The translations under genes and the position numbers were made by a program. From assembly GCA_028824555.1 (NCBI GenBank), contig JAPPDJ010000045.1:1-64000 (forward strand): DNA of 64,000 nt, written 5' to 3'. This document shows, piece after piece, positions 25,960 to 34,129 of this stretch (its first letter is position 1; each line of letters opens with the position of its first letter). Under the pieces are notes generated by a model. The model did no database searches and was not told the origin of the DNA. It worked only from the letters and a program-made list of their open reading frames with translations. Origin of the DNA: Gammaproteobacteria bacterium (GTDB lineage Bacteria; Pseudomonadota; Gammaproteobacteria; Pseudomonadales; Azotimanducaceae).

Positions 25960-27105
25960 TCAGTAGCCGGTGAGTTCCATGTAACCGGAACCGAGCCGGC
26001 GACCGCTTTCGTCCTCGACCCAAACCAAGCCTTCCCAATACCGTACGAACGTGTCCATCACCTGATCGTTCACGGCCGCGACTACGAAGAAGCGTTCGCC
26101 GGCAATCGTCAGCTCCCATCGCACCGGCCAGCCGCGCCACGCTCGCGTCGAGGTTAAGCGCACTTCGGCTGCATCCAGGCGTGTTGCGGCACCGCCGGGG
26201 TCGATTGCGGTGGCGGCGTTGTAGGCATCCTGGCCGCCATCGCGGCGGCGCAGTTGATAGAGCATGACGTCGCGGCCATCGTCGAGGTGCAGCGCAAACC
26301 AGTCCCAGCCAGCATATTCGGACGCCAGCACGCTGGTGCTCCACTCCCGGTCCAGCCAGCCGCGGCCCGTGACCTCGTGGCGTTCGCCGGCCACGCGCAC
26401 GGTGCCGGAGACGGCCAGGCGCGGCACCGAGTAGTAGTAGGACGCATTCGCGGGGCCCTTGGCGGAAAACCCGGCATCGCCTTGCAGAACGATGGGCTTG
26501 GTCTGCTCGAGGCGCAGATTGAACCCAATCTCGCTGTCCTCGGCTTGCAACGTCATGGGCAGAAAGGCCGTCGAGACCGAAGCCAGCCGCCAGCCTTCGA
26601 TCCAGGCGGCAAACGATGCCGTGGACGGCGGCGCTGGCGCCGCTGGGACGTTGGGCACATGGCTGACGCCGGCGAGCCGTGGATGCCCTCGCACCAGACG
26701 TTCCGCTTGATGATGGATACCTGCTTCGACGTCGGTGACGGCGAGGTGGCCCATGAACACTTGGGCGGTGCGCCAAGGCCCGCGGCCGCTGTGGGGCAAG
26801 AGCCCCTGACGGAAGAGCGTGAACTGCGCGCCGAAATCACGACCCTGATCGTCGCGCAGTGCGGCAGTGAAATACCACCACTCGCTGCGGAAGTCCGGAT
26901 GGGCACCGTGGTCCCGTGGGAACTCGATGCTGGCGGGTGCGGTTGCGCGGCGGAAGCCGTCCGAATCTTCACCGCCTAGCACGGTGCGCAGGCGCCCGCC
27001 CTCGGCAGCAGGTTCCGTGCAGCCGGCGAGGGCAAGGGGCAGCAGAAGCAACGCGAACGCCAGCAGCCTTCGCACTGCGCCGCCCAGCGCCAGGCGGCTA
27101 CTCAT
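25960..27105 (-). CDS. AttH/CrtC-like lipocalin-fold lipoprotein
   Basis: A 381-residue exported lipoprotein. The signal sequence ALLLLPLALAGC ends in a lipobox (LAGC), with Cys near residue 29. The N-terminal domain has FPRDHGAHPDFRSEWWYFTAAL, a hallmark of the AttH / carotenoid 1,2-hydratase N domain. VSGTVRVAGERHEVTGRGWLDREWS and YAGWDWFALHLDDGRDVMLYQLRR are shared by the family. In many proteobacteria this gene travels with an ABC permease and ATPase of unknown substrate, as here. Carotenoid hydration is unlikely because no carotenoid genes are present. The start overlaps the permease stop by 8 bp. Confidence 0.85.
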   Translation of the reverse strand: MSSRLALGGAVRRLLAFALLLLPLALAGCTEPAAEGGRLRTVLGGEDSDGFRRATAPASIEFPRDHGAHPDFRSEWWYFTAALRDDQGRDFGAQFTLFRQGLLPHSGRGPWRTAQVFMGHLAVTDVEAGIHHQAERLVRGHPRLAGVSHVPNVPAAPAPPSTASFAAWIEGWRLASVSTAFLPMTLQAEDSEIGFNLRLEQTKPIVLQGDAGFSAKGPANASYYYSVPRLAVSGTVRVAGERHEVTGRGWLDREWSTSVLASEYAGWDWFALHLDDGRDVMLYQLRRRDGGQDAYNAATAIDPGGAATRLDAAEVRLTSTRAWRGWPVRWELTIAGERFFVVAAVNDQVMDTFVRYWEGLVWVEDESGRRLGSGYMELTGY

Positions 27106-29503
27106 CGGCTGGCGCCGGGCTCGCAAACGCGGATCGCCAGCTCGGCAGCGCACCGGCCGCGAGCGCCGCCAGCATCCCCCAAGCGAGTGGGGTGAGCGTT
27201 GCGCCGAGGTCGGGATAAAGGTCGATGCTCCAGCCGAAGGCGGCCGGGCTGACGAAGGCGCAAAGCACCCATGCGGTTGCGTAGCCGAGCGGAATGGCGG
27301 CGACCGTCGCGACGGCGCCCAGCACAGCGCACTGCGTCAGCGCCATGCGCCACATCGTGGGCCGCGGCATTCCCATGGCATGGAGCAGGCGGAACTCCGG
27401 GCCACGCCGCGTCTGTAGCGCCGTCAACACGCCATACAGCCCCACGGCCGCCACCACCAACGCCAGCACGGCAAGTCCGGTGGCGACGGCGAATGACGCG
27501 TCGAAGACATCCTCTGCCAAGACGCGAAGCTGCTCTTGGTCCTGGACACGGCTGCCCGGCCATCGTTCCCGCGCCTCGCGGGCGATGGCGACTCCTTCCC
27601 CGCCAGATGTACGAACGAACAGGCGGTCCCGCCCAATCAGCACGCCTTGGAACACTGTCGCCAAGGTCTCCGGCGCGATGACCCGAGGCGTCGGCGCACC
27701 AAAGTCGCGGAACACATGCGCGATCTCGACGGGCCGAGTGTGGCCGCCGGCGCCGAGGCGCAACGTGTCTCCCGCGGCGACGCCAAGACGCCGCGCACCC
27801 AGCTCGTTCACCATCACCCGTTCGCTGAGGCTGGTCCCCAGCCCGTAGCGCCGGGCCTCCTCGGCATCGATGCGGGCAAAGGTCACGTCCACCGTGCCCT
27901 CGTCCGTGCGCGCCCGCATTGCACCGGGGCGTCGCACGTCCAAGCCCCGCTCCTGGAGCCAGGACAGGTCTGCGTCTTCCGGCACTCCGGCTACGTAAAT
28001 GCCGGGCTGAAGCCGCTGATCGAGCATCGTGAGGAAGTCGCGGCGCAGGCTTTCCACCATCACCCCCATGCCGATGGCTGCCGCCGTGGCGACGGACAAC
28101 GCGCCGAGGGCAAAGCCGATTTCGCCGGCATGAGCGCCGGCGGCGCGCAAGCTGAGCCGCAGCGAAGTCCGCTTGGGCGAAACCGAACGCGGGCCGACAG
28201 CGAAAACCGTGGCCGGCAGCACCACCAGCATGTGCGCGATGCACAGTGTCAGCAGGGCGGCAAAGGCCGCGAGCAGGCTGCCGCCGGCCAGCAACCCAGC
28301 TGAGGCCGCAAGGGCAATGGCAGCGCCGCTCGCCGACACCCAACGCCGCCTGGACCTTGCGGGGGCGGGTGTGATGCCGATGCGCCGAACGGCTGCCAAG
28401 GCGGCGAACATCGCCACAAGGACGCCGGTGCCGAACGCCTTGCCGATCACCCACGCATCCACTACGCCCTCTCCGGCTGCAGGCTGCGGCGACAGGGGTG
28501 CCGACAGCTCTGCGGACAGCAAGATACCGGCCACGAGCCCGAGGCCCGCCGCCATCGTTCCAACCACGGCGGATTCGCCCAGATGCAGGGCAGCGAGCAC
28601 GCGCCTGGACACGCCAAGCGCCAGCAGGCGTTGCATCTCCCGCTCCCGGCGCGCCACGTTGGCAATGCCGAGTTCCGCCGCCAGGAATCCCGCCACCAAC
28701 AGCGCCAGCGCACCCAAGGCACCCAGATTGAACACCACCGCGTCGGCGTAGCGGCCGACTCCTTGCCAGTTCGCCGCCGGCGTGACAACGAAGCCGTCGA
28801 TGCGCGGGCCGGGTGGTGGATCGAGGGCGGCGGACAGGCCCGGCAACAATGCTTCGAGCCACTGCATGGGCAATCGCACGCCTCGGGGCGGAGCTTCGGT
28901 TCGCAGCCAGACGGCGTCGAGCTGGCCGGGGCGTTCGAGCAGTCGCCACGCGGTAGGCAGGTCCGCAAGCAGCACGTCGCCGTCCGCGAGGGCGACCAGA
29001 GAGGTGTCAGGCGGAGTGTCGCCATGCGCCAAAGCTGCCTGCACCACACGCTCGCTGGTCGCCAGCACATCTTCGGTCAGGAAGCGTTCGAGCGCGACCG
29101 GCATGGGGGCGGCGGGCGCGCCTAGCGCACGGTCGGAATGACCAATGTCGGCGAGTGGCTCGATGCCGACAAGGCGACGAAACTCGCCGCCGATGTGAAC
29201 GGTTCCTTCCACCACCGGCAAGAGCCCCGCCAGCTCCGGCCATTCTCCGGCGCGCCAGCGCGCGCGCAGCTTGAAGTAGCGCTCCTCGGTGAGATTGGTG
29301 CGTGTCGCCACATGGCTGTAGCCGGCAAGTGCCTGAGTGTCGCGTACCGAATCGGCCAGGGTCTGCCCCGTCAGATGCACCGTGACGACGGACGTGACTG
29401 CAAGCGCGATGCCGAGGCCTGTGACGCCGGTGCCGACGGGATTGCGCGCCAGAAACCGAAGCTGGCTGCGAAGCAACAGCAACATGCCTCTCACCGCGCC
29501 CAC
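27098..29503 (-). CDS. ABC transporter permease, FtsX/MacB-like (AttFG type)
   Basis: An 801-residue membrane permease with two FtsX-like halves. A TM segment near the N terminus (VGTGVTGLGIALAVTSVVTV) is followed by a periplasmic domain. Then a cluster of TM helices spans about residues 240-470, a second periplasmic domain and a final three-helix FtsX module (about 665-790). An internal Met 6 codons in (at 29485) is an alternative start. With the adjacent ATPase and the lipocalin-like lipoprotein it forms an Att-type or lipoprotein/lipid-extrusion transporter. It lies 15 bp after the ATPase gene. The substrate is unknown. Confidence 0.85.
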   Translation of the reverse strand: MGAVRGMLLLLRSQLRFLARNPVGTGVTGLGIALAVTSVVTVHLTGQTLADSVRDTQALAGYSHVATRTNLTEERYFKLRARWRAGEWPELAGLLPVVEGTVHIGGEFRRLVGIEPLADIGHSDRALGAPAAPMPVALERFLTEDVLATSERVVQAALAHGDTPPDTSLVALADGDVLLADLPTAWRLLERPGQLDAVWLRTEAPPRGVRLPMQWLEALLPGLSAALDPPPGPRIDGFVVTPAANWQGVGRYADAVVFNLGALGALALLVAGFLAAELGIANVARREREMQRLLALGVSRRVLAALHLGESAVVGTMAAGLGLVAGILLSAELSAPLSPQPAAGEGVVDAWVIGKAFGTGVLVAMFAALAAVRRIGITPAPARSRRRWVSASGAAIALAASAGLLAGGSLLAAFAALLTLCIAHMLVVLPATVFAVGPRSVSPKRTSLRLSLRAAGAHAGEIGFALGALSVATAAAIGMGVMVESLRRDFLTMLDQRLQPGIYVAGVPEDADLSWLQERGLDVRRPGAMRARTDEGTVDVTFARIDAEEARRYGLGTSLSERVMVNELGARRLGVAAGDTLRLGAGGHTRPVEIAHVFRDFGAPTPRVIAPETLATVFQGVLIGRDRLFVRTSGGEGVAIAREARERWPGSRVQDQEQLRVLAEDVFDASFAVATGLAVLALVVAAVGLYGVLTALQTRRGPEFRLLHAMGMPRPTMWRMALTQCAVLGAVATVAAIPLGYATAWVLCAFVSPAAFGWSIDLYPDLGATLTPLAWGMLAALAAGALPSWRSAFASPAPADE

Positions 29504-29518
29504 TCGTCGCCAGTCGCG

Positions 29519-30232
29519 CTACGCGAGCTCGATCACGCGATCGGCCCGGGCGGCGATGCGTTCGCTGTGGGTTGCAATCACGAGGGCGGCCCCAGACTCA
29601 CGCGTCTCCCGCCAAAGGGCGTCGATGACCTGATCGGCATTGGCACGGTCGAGATTGCCCGTCGGTTCATCGGCCAGCACCAGCGGCGGCTCGGCGGCGA
29701 GCGCCCGAGCGATGGCGACACGCTGCTGCTCGCCGCCGGAGAGAAATGCAGGAAAGGCGTCACGCCGCGCCCCGAGTCCCAGCGCTTCGAGCCGGCCCAG
29801 AGCCCGGTCCGCATCGCCGCCACCGGCGAGTTCCACCGCCAGGCGGACGTTCTCGGCCGCCGTCAGCGTCGGCACGAGATTGAAGAACTGGAACACCATG
29901 CCCACCCGGCGGCGACGAAACCGCGCTCGTTCCTGTTCGTTGCTGGCGGATAGGGTGAACGACGCCCCATCGCCGTGGAAGCGCACCGCGCCAGAGTCCG
30001 GCTGCAGGATGCCGGCGACGATGTTGAGAAGAGTGGACTTGCCGCAGCCGCTTGGGCCGCGAAGGGCGACGGCGGCGCCGGCTTCGACCCGAAAGGACAC
30101 GTCGGTCAGCACCGGGCGTTCGCGGCCGCCATCGCGAAAGCTCTTGGAGACCCCATCGACTTCGAGCAGCGTTCCTCGGTCGTCGCCTTGCGGCCCGGCG
30201 TGGGAATGAGCCACCTGAGCCGCCACTGCCAA
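29519..30232 (-). CDS. ABC transporter ATP-binding protein (LolD/MacB-like)
   Basis: A 237-residue nucleotide-binding domain. Walker A is [12 protein letters not shown] (about residues 60-71), the Q loop lies in [16 protein letters not shown], the signature is [15 protein letters not shown], Walker B is [12 protein letters not shown], and the switch His is in [12 protein letters not shown]. It matches the LolD/MacB/FtsE group, which works with FtsX-type permeases like the one encoded next. The NUDIX gene upstream ends 6 bp before it on the same strand, so the operon may run from there. Confidence 0.95.
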   Translation of the reverse strand: MAVAAQVAHSHAGPQGDDRGTLLEVDGVSKSFRDGGRERPVLTDVSFRVEAGAAVALRGPSGCGKSTLLNIVAGILQPDSGAVRFHGDGASFTLSASNEQERARFRRRRVGMVFQFFNLVPTLTAAENVRLAVELAGGGDADRALGRLEALGLGARRDAFPAFLSGGEQQRVAIARALAAEPPLVLADEPTGNLDRANADQVIDALWRETRESGAALVIATHSERIAARADRVIELA

Positions 30233-30238
30233 CCGCCG

Positions 30239-31054
30239 TCAGGAGTACTGCATGCCTTGGCGATGCAGTTCGCCGGTGATCTCGATGCGATGCGCACCGG
30301 CACGCACCGCCCCGAGCAGGTCCTCGACCGAGCGAAAGGGCGCCGCCATGCGCAGCGTTGTCAGGGTCGGGAAGATCATCTGCCACTCATCCGCGTCGAA
30401 ACGGCTGAGCGCCGCCGTGGGCGTCACCCACTCGCCGCCGACGGTTTCGTGCTGGTGGCCGAATGCCGACTGCCGGGGCGGCATGACGGCGACGAAAAAG
30501 CGCGTGTCGAAGCGGGCCGGTGCGGTCTCCGGCGTGATCCAGTGGCTGAAATAGGCGACGCGATCGGTCGCGAGTTCTAGCCCCTCGCGGCGCGCGATCT
30601 CGCCCAGCGTGGTCTCGCCAGCCCCAAGCGCGTCCTGGTAACCGTCGAAGCGCTCCGATTCCGCATCGTCCGCCGGCTCGAACAGGGTGCCGCTCCGATA
30701 GGCGAGCAGCACCCCGCTCTCCTCAAAGCACTCGCGGATGGCGGTCACCCAATAGCGCAAGCCACCGCGGGCCATCATCAGACGGCGTGAAGCGTCGCGG
30801 TCATCGAGGCCGGCGCAGGCGTGTTCGAGATCGCTGTCGAGGGAATCCACCTTGCCACCGGGGAAGACATGCAGGTCCGGGAAAACGCCACGTGCCGGGC
30901 GCTGCACCATGAACACTTCGATGTCGGCAGCCGCCTGTCGCACCACCAACACCGTGGCCGCCTTGCGGATCCGAGGCGGAGTGCGGCCCTGAGTCCGGTT
31001 CTGCTGAGCGCTTGCCAAGGAAGTCCCGCCTGAAGGCTCCGATGGGTGGCGCAT
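30239..31054 (-). CDS. NUDIX hydrolase, NUDT19/CoA-diphosphatase-like
   Basis: About 271 residues. The start of the domain, RKAATVLVVRQAAADIEVFM, precedes RGVFPDLHVFPGGKVDSLDSD, then a long insertion before a modified NUDIX helix, VTAIRECFEESGVLL. This split arrangement is typical of NUDT7/NUDT19-like acyl-CoA diphosphatases. The canonical first Glu of the box is not in the usual place. I chose ATG 31054 (31057 is equivalent), because the frame upstream is encoded by repeat sequence. Neighbouring lipid genes make an acyl-CoA substrate reasonable but unproven. Confidence 0.78.
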   Translation of the reverse strand: MRHPSEPSGGTSLASAQQNRTQGRTPPRIRKAATVLVVRQAAADIEVFMVQRPARGVFPDLHVFPGGKVDSLDSDLEHACAGLDDRDASRRLMMARGGLRYWVTAIRECFEESGVLLAYRSGTLFEPADDAESERFDGYQDALGAGETTLGEIARREGLELATDRVAYFSHWITPETAPARFDTRFFVAVMPPRQSAFGHQHETVGGEWVTPTAALSRFDADEWQMIFPTLTTLRMAAPFRSVEDLLGAVRAGAHRIEITGELHRQGMQYS

Positions 31055-31063
31055 CATACGTTG

Positions 31064-31165
31064 CACGAAGGCCAGCAGTTCGCGCCAGCGAACTGCCGAC
31101 GCGCCGTCGGGGCGCGCATGCCGAGGCCAGCGGCTCGCGCAGCGAACGGCCACGTATGCAGAGTG
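31064..31165. repeat. Two-hairpin palindromic repeat in divergent promoter region
   Basis: Hairpin GCAGTTCGC (31075-31083), loop GCCA, GCGAACTGC (31088-31096). Next is CGCGCCGTCGGGGCGCG (second hairpin) and a partial inverted echo, GGCCAGCGGCTCGCG. It lies between the divergent NUDIX and desaturase genes. The remaining roughly 150 bp before the desaturase show no clear promoter boxes. Confidence 0.8.
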
Positions 31166-31318
31166 GCGCGACTGGCATCCGAGGCCTCGCCCATATCGGT
31201 CGCGGGGGAGCGACCCCGTCGTGTGAAGGCTGCGTGAAAGCGTGCTGGCAATCCGCTCACCCTGCCTTCACCTGGACTGGGGGACGATCCTGCCGAGACA
31301 GTCACGGAGCCCGGCCAC

Positions 31319-32209
31319 ATGGATCGCGCGGTGCCGGCACTTGCGAGCGACCCCGACGATGCCGTCAGTTGGCTTCGGATCGTGCCGTTCATTGGCCTGC
31401 ACATCGCATGCTTCGCGGCATTCGCTGTCGGGGTCAGCCCTGTGGCGCTGGCCGTGGCGGTGGCGTCGTATCTCGTTCGCGCCTTTGCGGTGAGTGCGTT
31501 TTATCACCGCGGGTTCTCGCACCGGGCCTTTCGCGCCGGGCGTACGACGCAGTTCGTGTTTGCCGCGCTGGCGGCGGCGGCCACCCAGCGCGGGCCGCTG
31601 TGGTGGGCCGCGCATCATCGGATGCACCACGCCAAGGCGGACACCGATGCAGATCCCCACAGTCCGCGGCGCGGCTTCTGCTGGTCGCACATGGGCTGGT
31701 TTCTCACCAAGCGCCATTTCCGCACGCCGCTGCTGCCGGTGCGTGATTTGGCTGCGCTTGCCGAGTTGCGCTGGCTCAATCGCTTCGACCTGATCGCGCC
31801 CGTCGCCTTCGCCGGGGCGATGTTCGCGCTCGGCGAGGCGCTCGGTGCGGACTTTGGCACGAGCGGTTGGCAGATGCTGGTATGGGGTTACGTCGTATCG
31901 ACCGTCGCGCTCATGCACGCGACCTTTCTCGTGAACTCCGTCGCCCATCGACCGGGTGCCGGACGCCGCCGGCAGCGGCCATTCGACACCCGCGATTCGA
32001 GCCGCAACCTCTGGTGGCTGGCGCTCATCACCATGGGCGAGGGCTGGCACAACAACCACCATCGCCATGCCGGCTCCGCGCGGCTGGGCTTTCGCTGGTG
32101 GCAGCTAGACCTCGCGTGGCTGGGCCTCAAGCTCTTGGCCTGGCTCGGGCTCGTGACGGACCTGAAGCCGGCGCCCATGAAGGGAGAGCGACCGTGCGGG
32201 TCGCGGTGA
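31319..32209 (+). CDS. Membrane fatty acyl desaturase (delta-9 acyl-CoA type)
   Basis: A 296-residue di-iron membrane desaturase that inserts a cis double bond into acyl chains. All three His boxes are visible: FYHRGFSHRAF (H-x4-H), AAHHRMHHAK (H-x2-HH) and GWHNNHHRHA (H-x2-HH). Hydrophobic segments surround positions 20-60 and 160-205. The first gene of a tight lipid operon, it overlaps the FAD oxidoreductase gene by 16 bp. It can supply the unsaturated chains that the two cyclopropane-synthase homologues downstream would methylate. Confidence 0.93.
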   Translation: MDRAVPALASDPDDAVSWLRIVPFIGLHIACFAAFAVGVSPVALAVAVASYLVRAFAVSAFYHRGFSHRAFRAGRTTQFVFAALAAAATQRGPLWWAAHHRMHHAKADTDADPHSPRRGFCWSHMGWFLTKRHFRTPLLPVRDLAALAELRWLNRFDLIAPVAFAGAMFALGEALGADFGTSGWQMLVWGYVVSTVALMHATFLVNSVAHRPGAGRRRQRPFDTRDSSRNLWWLALITMGEGWHNNHHRHAGSARLGFRWWQLDLAWLGLKLLAWLGLVTDLKPAPMKGERPCGSR

Positions 32210-33438
32210 TTGGCGGTGGCGTTGCCGGGATGGCGACCGCCCACGTCGCGCAGCGCTTCGCCGACGTGACCCTGTTTGAGGCGAGCGGCTCCCTTGGCGG
32301 CCACACCGACACGCATAACCTGTTTGTGGACGGGCGGACGTATGCGGTGGACTCCGGCTTCATTGTCTTCAACCGCCGCAACTATCCGGGCTTTTCGGGC
32401 TGGCTCGATGAACTCGGCGTCGACTCTCGGCCCACCAGCATGTCCTTCGGGGTCAGCGTCGATGGCGTGGAATACGGCACCACCGACTTGCGGGCTCTCT
32501 TTTGCCAGCGCCGCAACCTCTTGAGCTCCACCTTCCTCGCGATGCTGCGCGACATCCGTCGCTTCTACCACCGAGCGGCGTGCGTCGGCCAAGACGACAC
32601 TCGGACGCTCGCCCAGTTCCTGGCCGAAGAGCGCTTCTCCGAGAGCTTCGAGCACCGGCACCTGCTGCCCATGTGTGCCGCCATCTGGTCCGTGCCGCCC
32701 GATCGGGCGCGGCAGACGCCCATCGGCCACGTCGCGCGCTTCATGGCCAACCACGGCTTGCTGCAGCTTCGAGACCGCCCGCAATGGGAAGTTGTCGAGG
32801 GCGGCTCTGCCGCCTATGTGCGCGCCTTCGCGAGGCGCTTTCGGGGCTGCGTCCGCGCCTCGCAGCCGGTGCGGCGCGTGGAGCGGGACTCGGCCGGGGC
32901 CACGGTGCAGACCGATGCGGGAGAAGACCGGTTCGAACACGTGGTGCTCGCCTGCCACGCCGACCAAGCGCTCGAACTCTTGGCGCCTACATCCCTCGAA
33001 CGCGACGTGGTGGGGGCCTTTCGCTTCCAGCCGAACCGGGCCGTGGTGCATTCCGATGCCTCGGCGATGCCGCAGCGCCGCGGCGCTTGGTCGAGCTGGA
33101 ACGTCCGCGCAGGCCCGAGTGGCGGGATGGAGTCCACCTATTGGATGAACCGCCTGCAGGGAATCCACTCGCCGCAGCCCTTCTTCGTCACGCTCAACCC
33201 CGAGCGGCAACTGGACGGGGTTTGGGCCGAGCGCCACTACAGCCACCCGGTGTTCACGCTGGGCACGCAGTCGGCGCAGCGTCGCCGCGACGAGGTGCAG
33301 GGCGCAAACCGGACCTTTTGGTGCGGCGCGTGGTGGGGCTGGGGGTTCCACGAGGACGGCTTTCAGAGCGGCATAGAGGCCGCCCACGCGGTTGCGGCTG
33401 CAGCAGGGCAGATGGGGGCGTTGGCGGATGCTCGGTGA
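32194..33438 (+). CDS. FAD-dependent oxidoreductase, COG2907 family
   Basis: A 414-residue flavoprotein of the amine-oxidase fold. The FAD motif AVIGGGVAGMATAHVA is at about residues 4-19 with FEASGSLGGHTDTH. The middle has FRFQPNRAVVHSDASAMPQ, and the C-terminal FAD motif lies in GWGFHEDGFQSGIEAAHAV. COG2907 members almost always accompany DUF1365 and a cyclopropane-synthase homologue, and may desaturate or oxidise acyl chains. The start is GTG 32194, inside the desaturase 3' end. It overlaps the next gene by 11 bp. Confidence 0.9.
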   Translation: MRVAVIGGGVAGMATAHVAQRFADVTLFEASGSLGGHTDTHNLFVDGRTYAVDSGFIVFNRRNYPGFSGWLDELGVDSRPTSMSFGVSVDGVEYGTTDLRALFCQRRNLLSSTFLAMLRDIRRFYHRAACVGQDDTRTLAQFLAEERFSESFEHRHLLPMCAAIWSVPPDRARQTPIGHVARFMANHGLLQLRDRPQWEVVEGGSAAYVRAFARRFRGCVRASQPVRRVERDSAGATVQTDAGEDRFEHVVLACHADQALELLAPTSLERDVVGAFRFQPNRAVVHSDASAMPQRRGAWSSWNVRAGPSGGMESTYWMNRLQGIHSPQPFFVTLNPERQLDGVWAERHYSHPVFTLGTQSAQRRRDEVQGANRTFWCGAWWGWGFHEDGFQSGIEAAHAVAAAAGQMGALADAR

Positions 33439-34129
33439 GATGGTCTGCGTCGGTGCCGTGTTTCATTCGCGCGCGGTGCCGCGGCACTTCTTCCGCTACC
33501 CGCTTTGGATGCTTTGCGTCGATGTGGAGCGCGTCCGCAGCGGCATGAGATGGTTGCTGGCGGGCGACGGTCACTTGCTGGCGCCGAATGTCGTTCGGGA
33601 CCACTTGCGTCGTGTGGGCGCTGCGGCCGACGGCCGCCTGCTTGCGCTCACCGCGCCACGTTCGCTGTCCGGCAACTTCAACCCGGTGGATTTCTATCTC
33701 TGCCTCGACGCCGGCGGCAAGGGCACGCTCACGGGCCTCGTGCTGCATGTGACCAACACGCCTTGGGGCGAACGCCATTGCTATGCCCTGAACGCAGCCT
33801 CAGCGAGCGTGGAGCCGGGTCGATACCGGTTCGAGTTCGACAAGGCGTTCCACGTCTCGCCGTTCCTGCCCGTTGCCGGCCGCTACACGCTGCGGCTCGC
33901 GATTCGCGACGGTGCCCTGGGCATCGCCATCGCTCTTGCGGGAGCCGAAGCCGTCAGCGCCCGACTGGCGCTGCGCACGCGGCCGTTGACCATGACGCGG
34001 GTGCTGGCCGCCTCGATGCGGCGCCCGGCGCAGAGCGCGACGACACTGGCGCGAATCCATTGGCAGGCGGCACGGCTGTGGCTCCGGGGAGCCGAGTTCC
34101 ATGTGCATCCGCGGCGGAGCGTTCGATGA
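33428..34129 (+). CDS. DUF1365 domain-containing protein
   Basis: A 233-residue DUF1365 protein with the family opening MVCVGAVFHSRAVPRHFFRYPLWMLCVDVE, the central LTAPRSLSGNFNPVDFYLC and VTNTPWGERHCYAL, and FDKAFHVSPFLPV. Its biochemical role is unknown. It is a constant partner of COG2907 and cyclopropane-synthase-like genes, here on both sides. Start at ATG 33428. The stop overlaps the next start (ATGA), so the operon is translationally coupled. Confidence 0.9.
   Translation: MLGEMVCVGAVFHSRAVPRHFFRYPLWMLCVDVERVRSGMRWLLAGDGHLLAPNVVRDHLRRVGAAADGRLLALTAPRSLSGNFNPVDFYLCLDAGGKGTLTGLVLHVTNTPWGERHCYALNAASASVEPGRYRFEFDKAFHVSPFLPVAGRYTLRLAIRDGALGIAIALAGAEAVSARLALRTRPLTMTRVLAASMRRPAQSATTLARIHWQAARLWLRGAEFHVHPRRSVR

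Noticed and set aside
25960-27105. Carotenoid 1,2-hydratase activity for the CrtC-like protein
   Set aside because: Only the lipocalin-like CrtC/AttH fold is shared; it is a lipoprotein in an ABC operon and no carotenoid synthesis genes are near.
31046-31237. Small plus-strand frame in the NUDIX-desaturase gap
   Set aside because: It is made of the two-hairpin repeat sequence; the similarity to other translated segments is due to the repeat.
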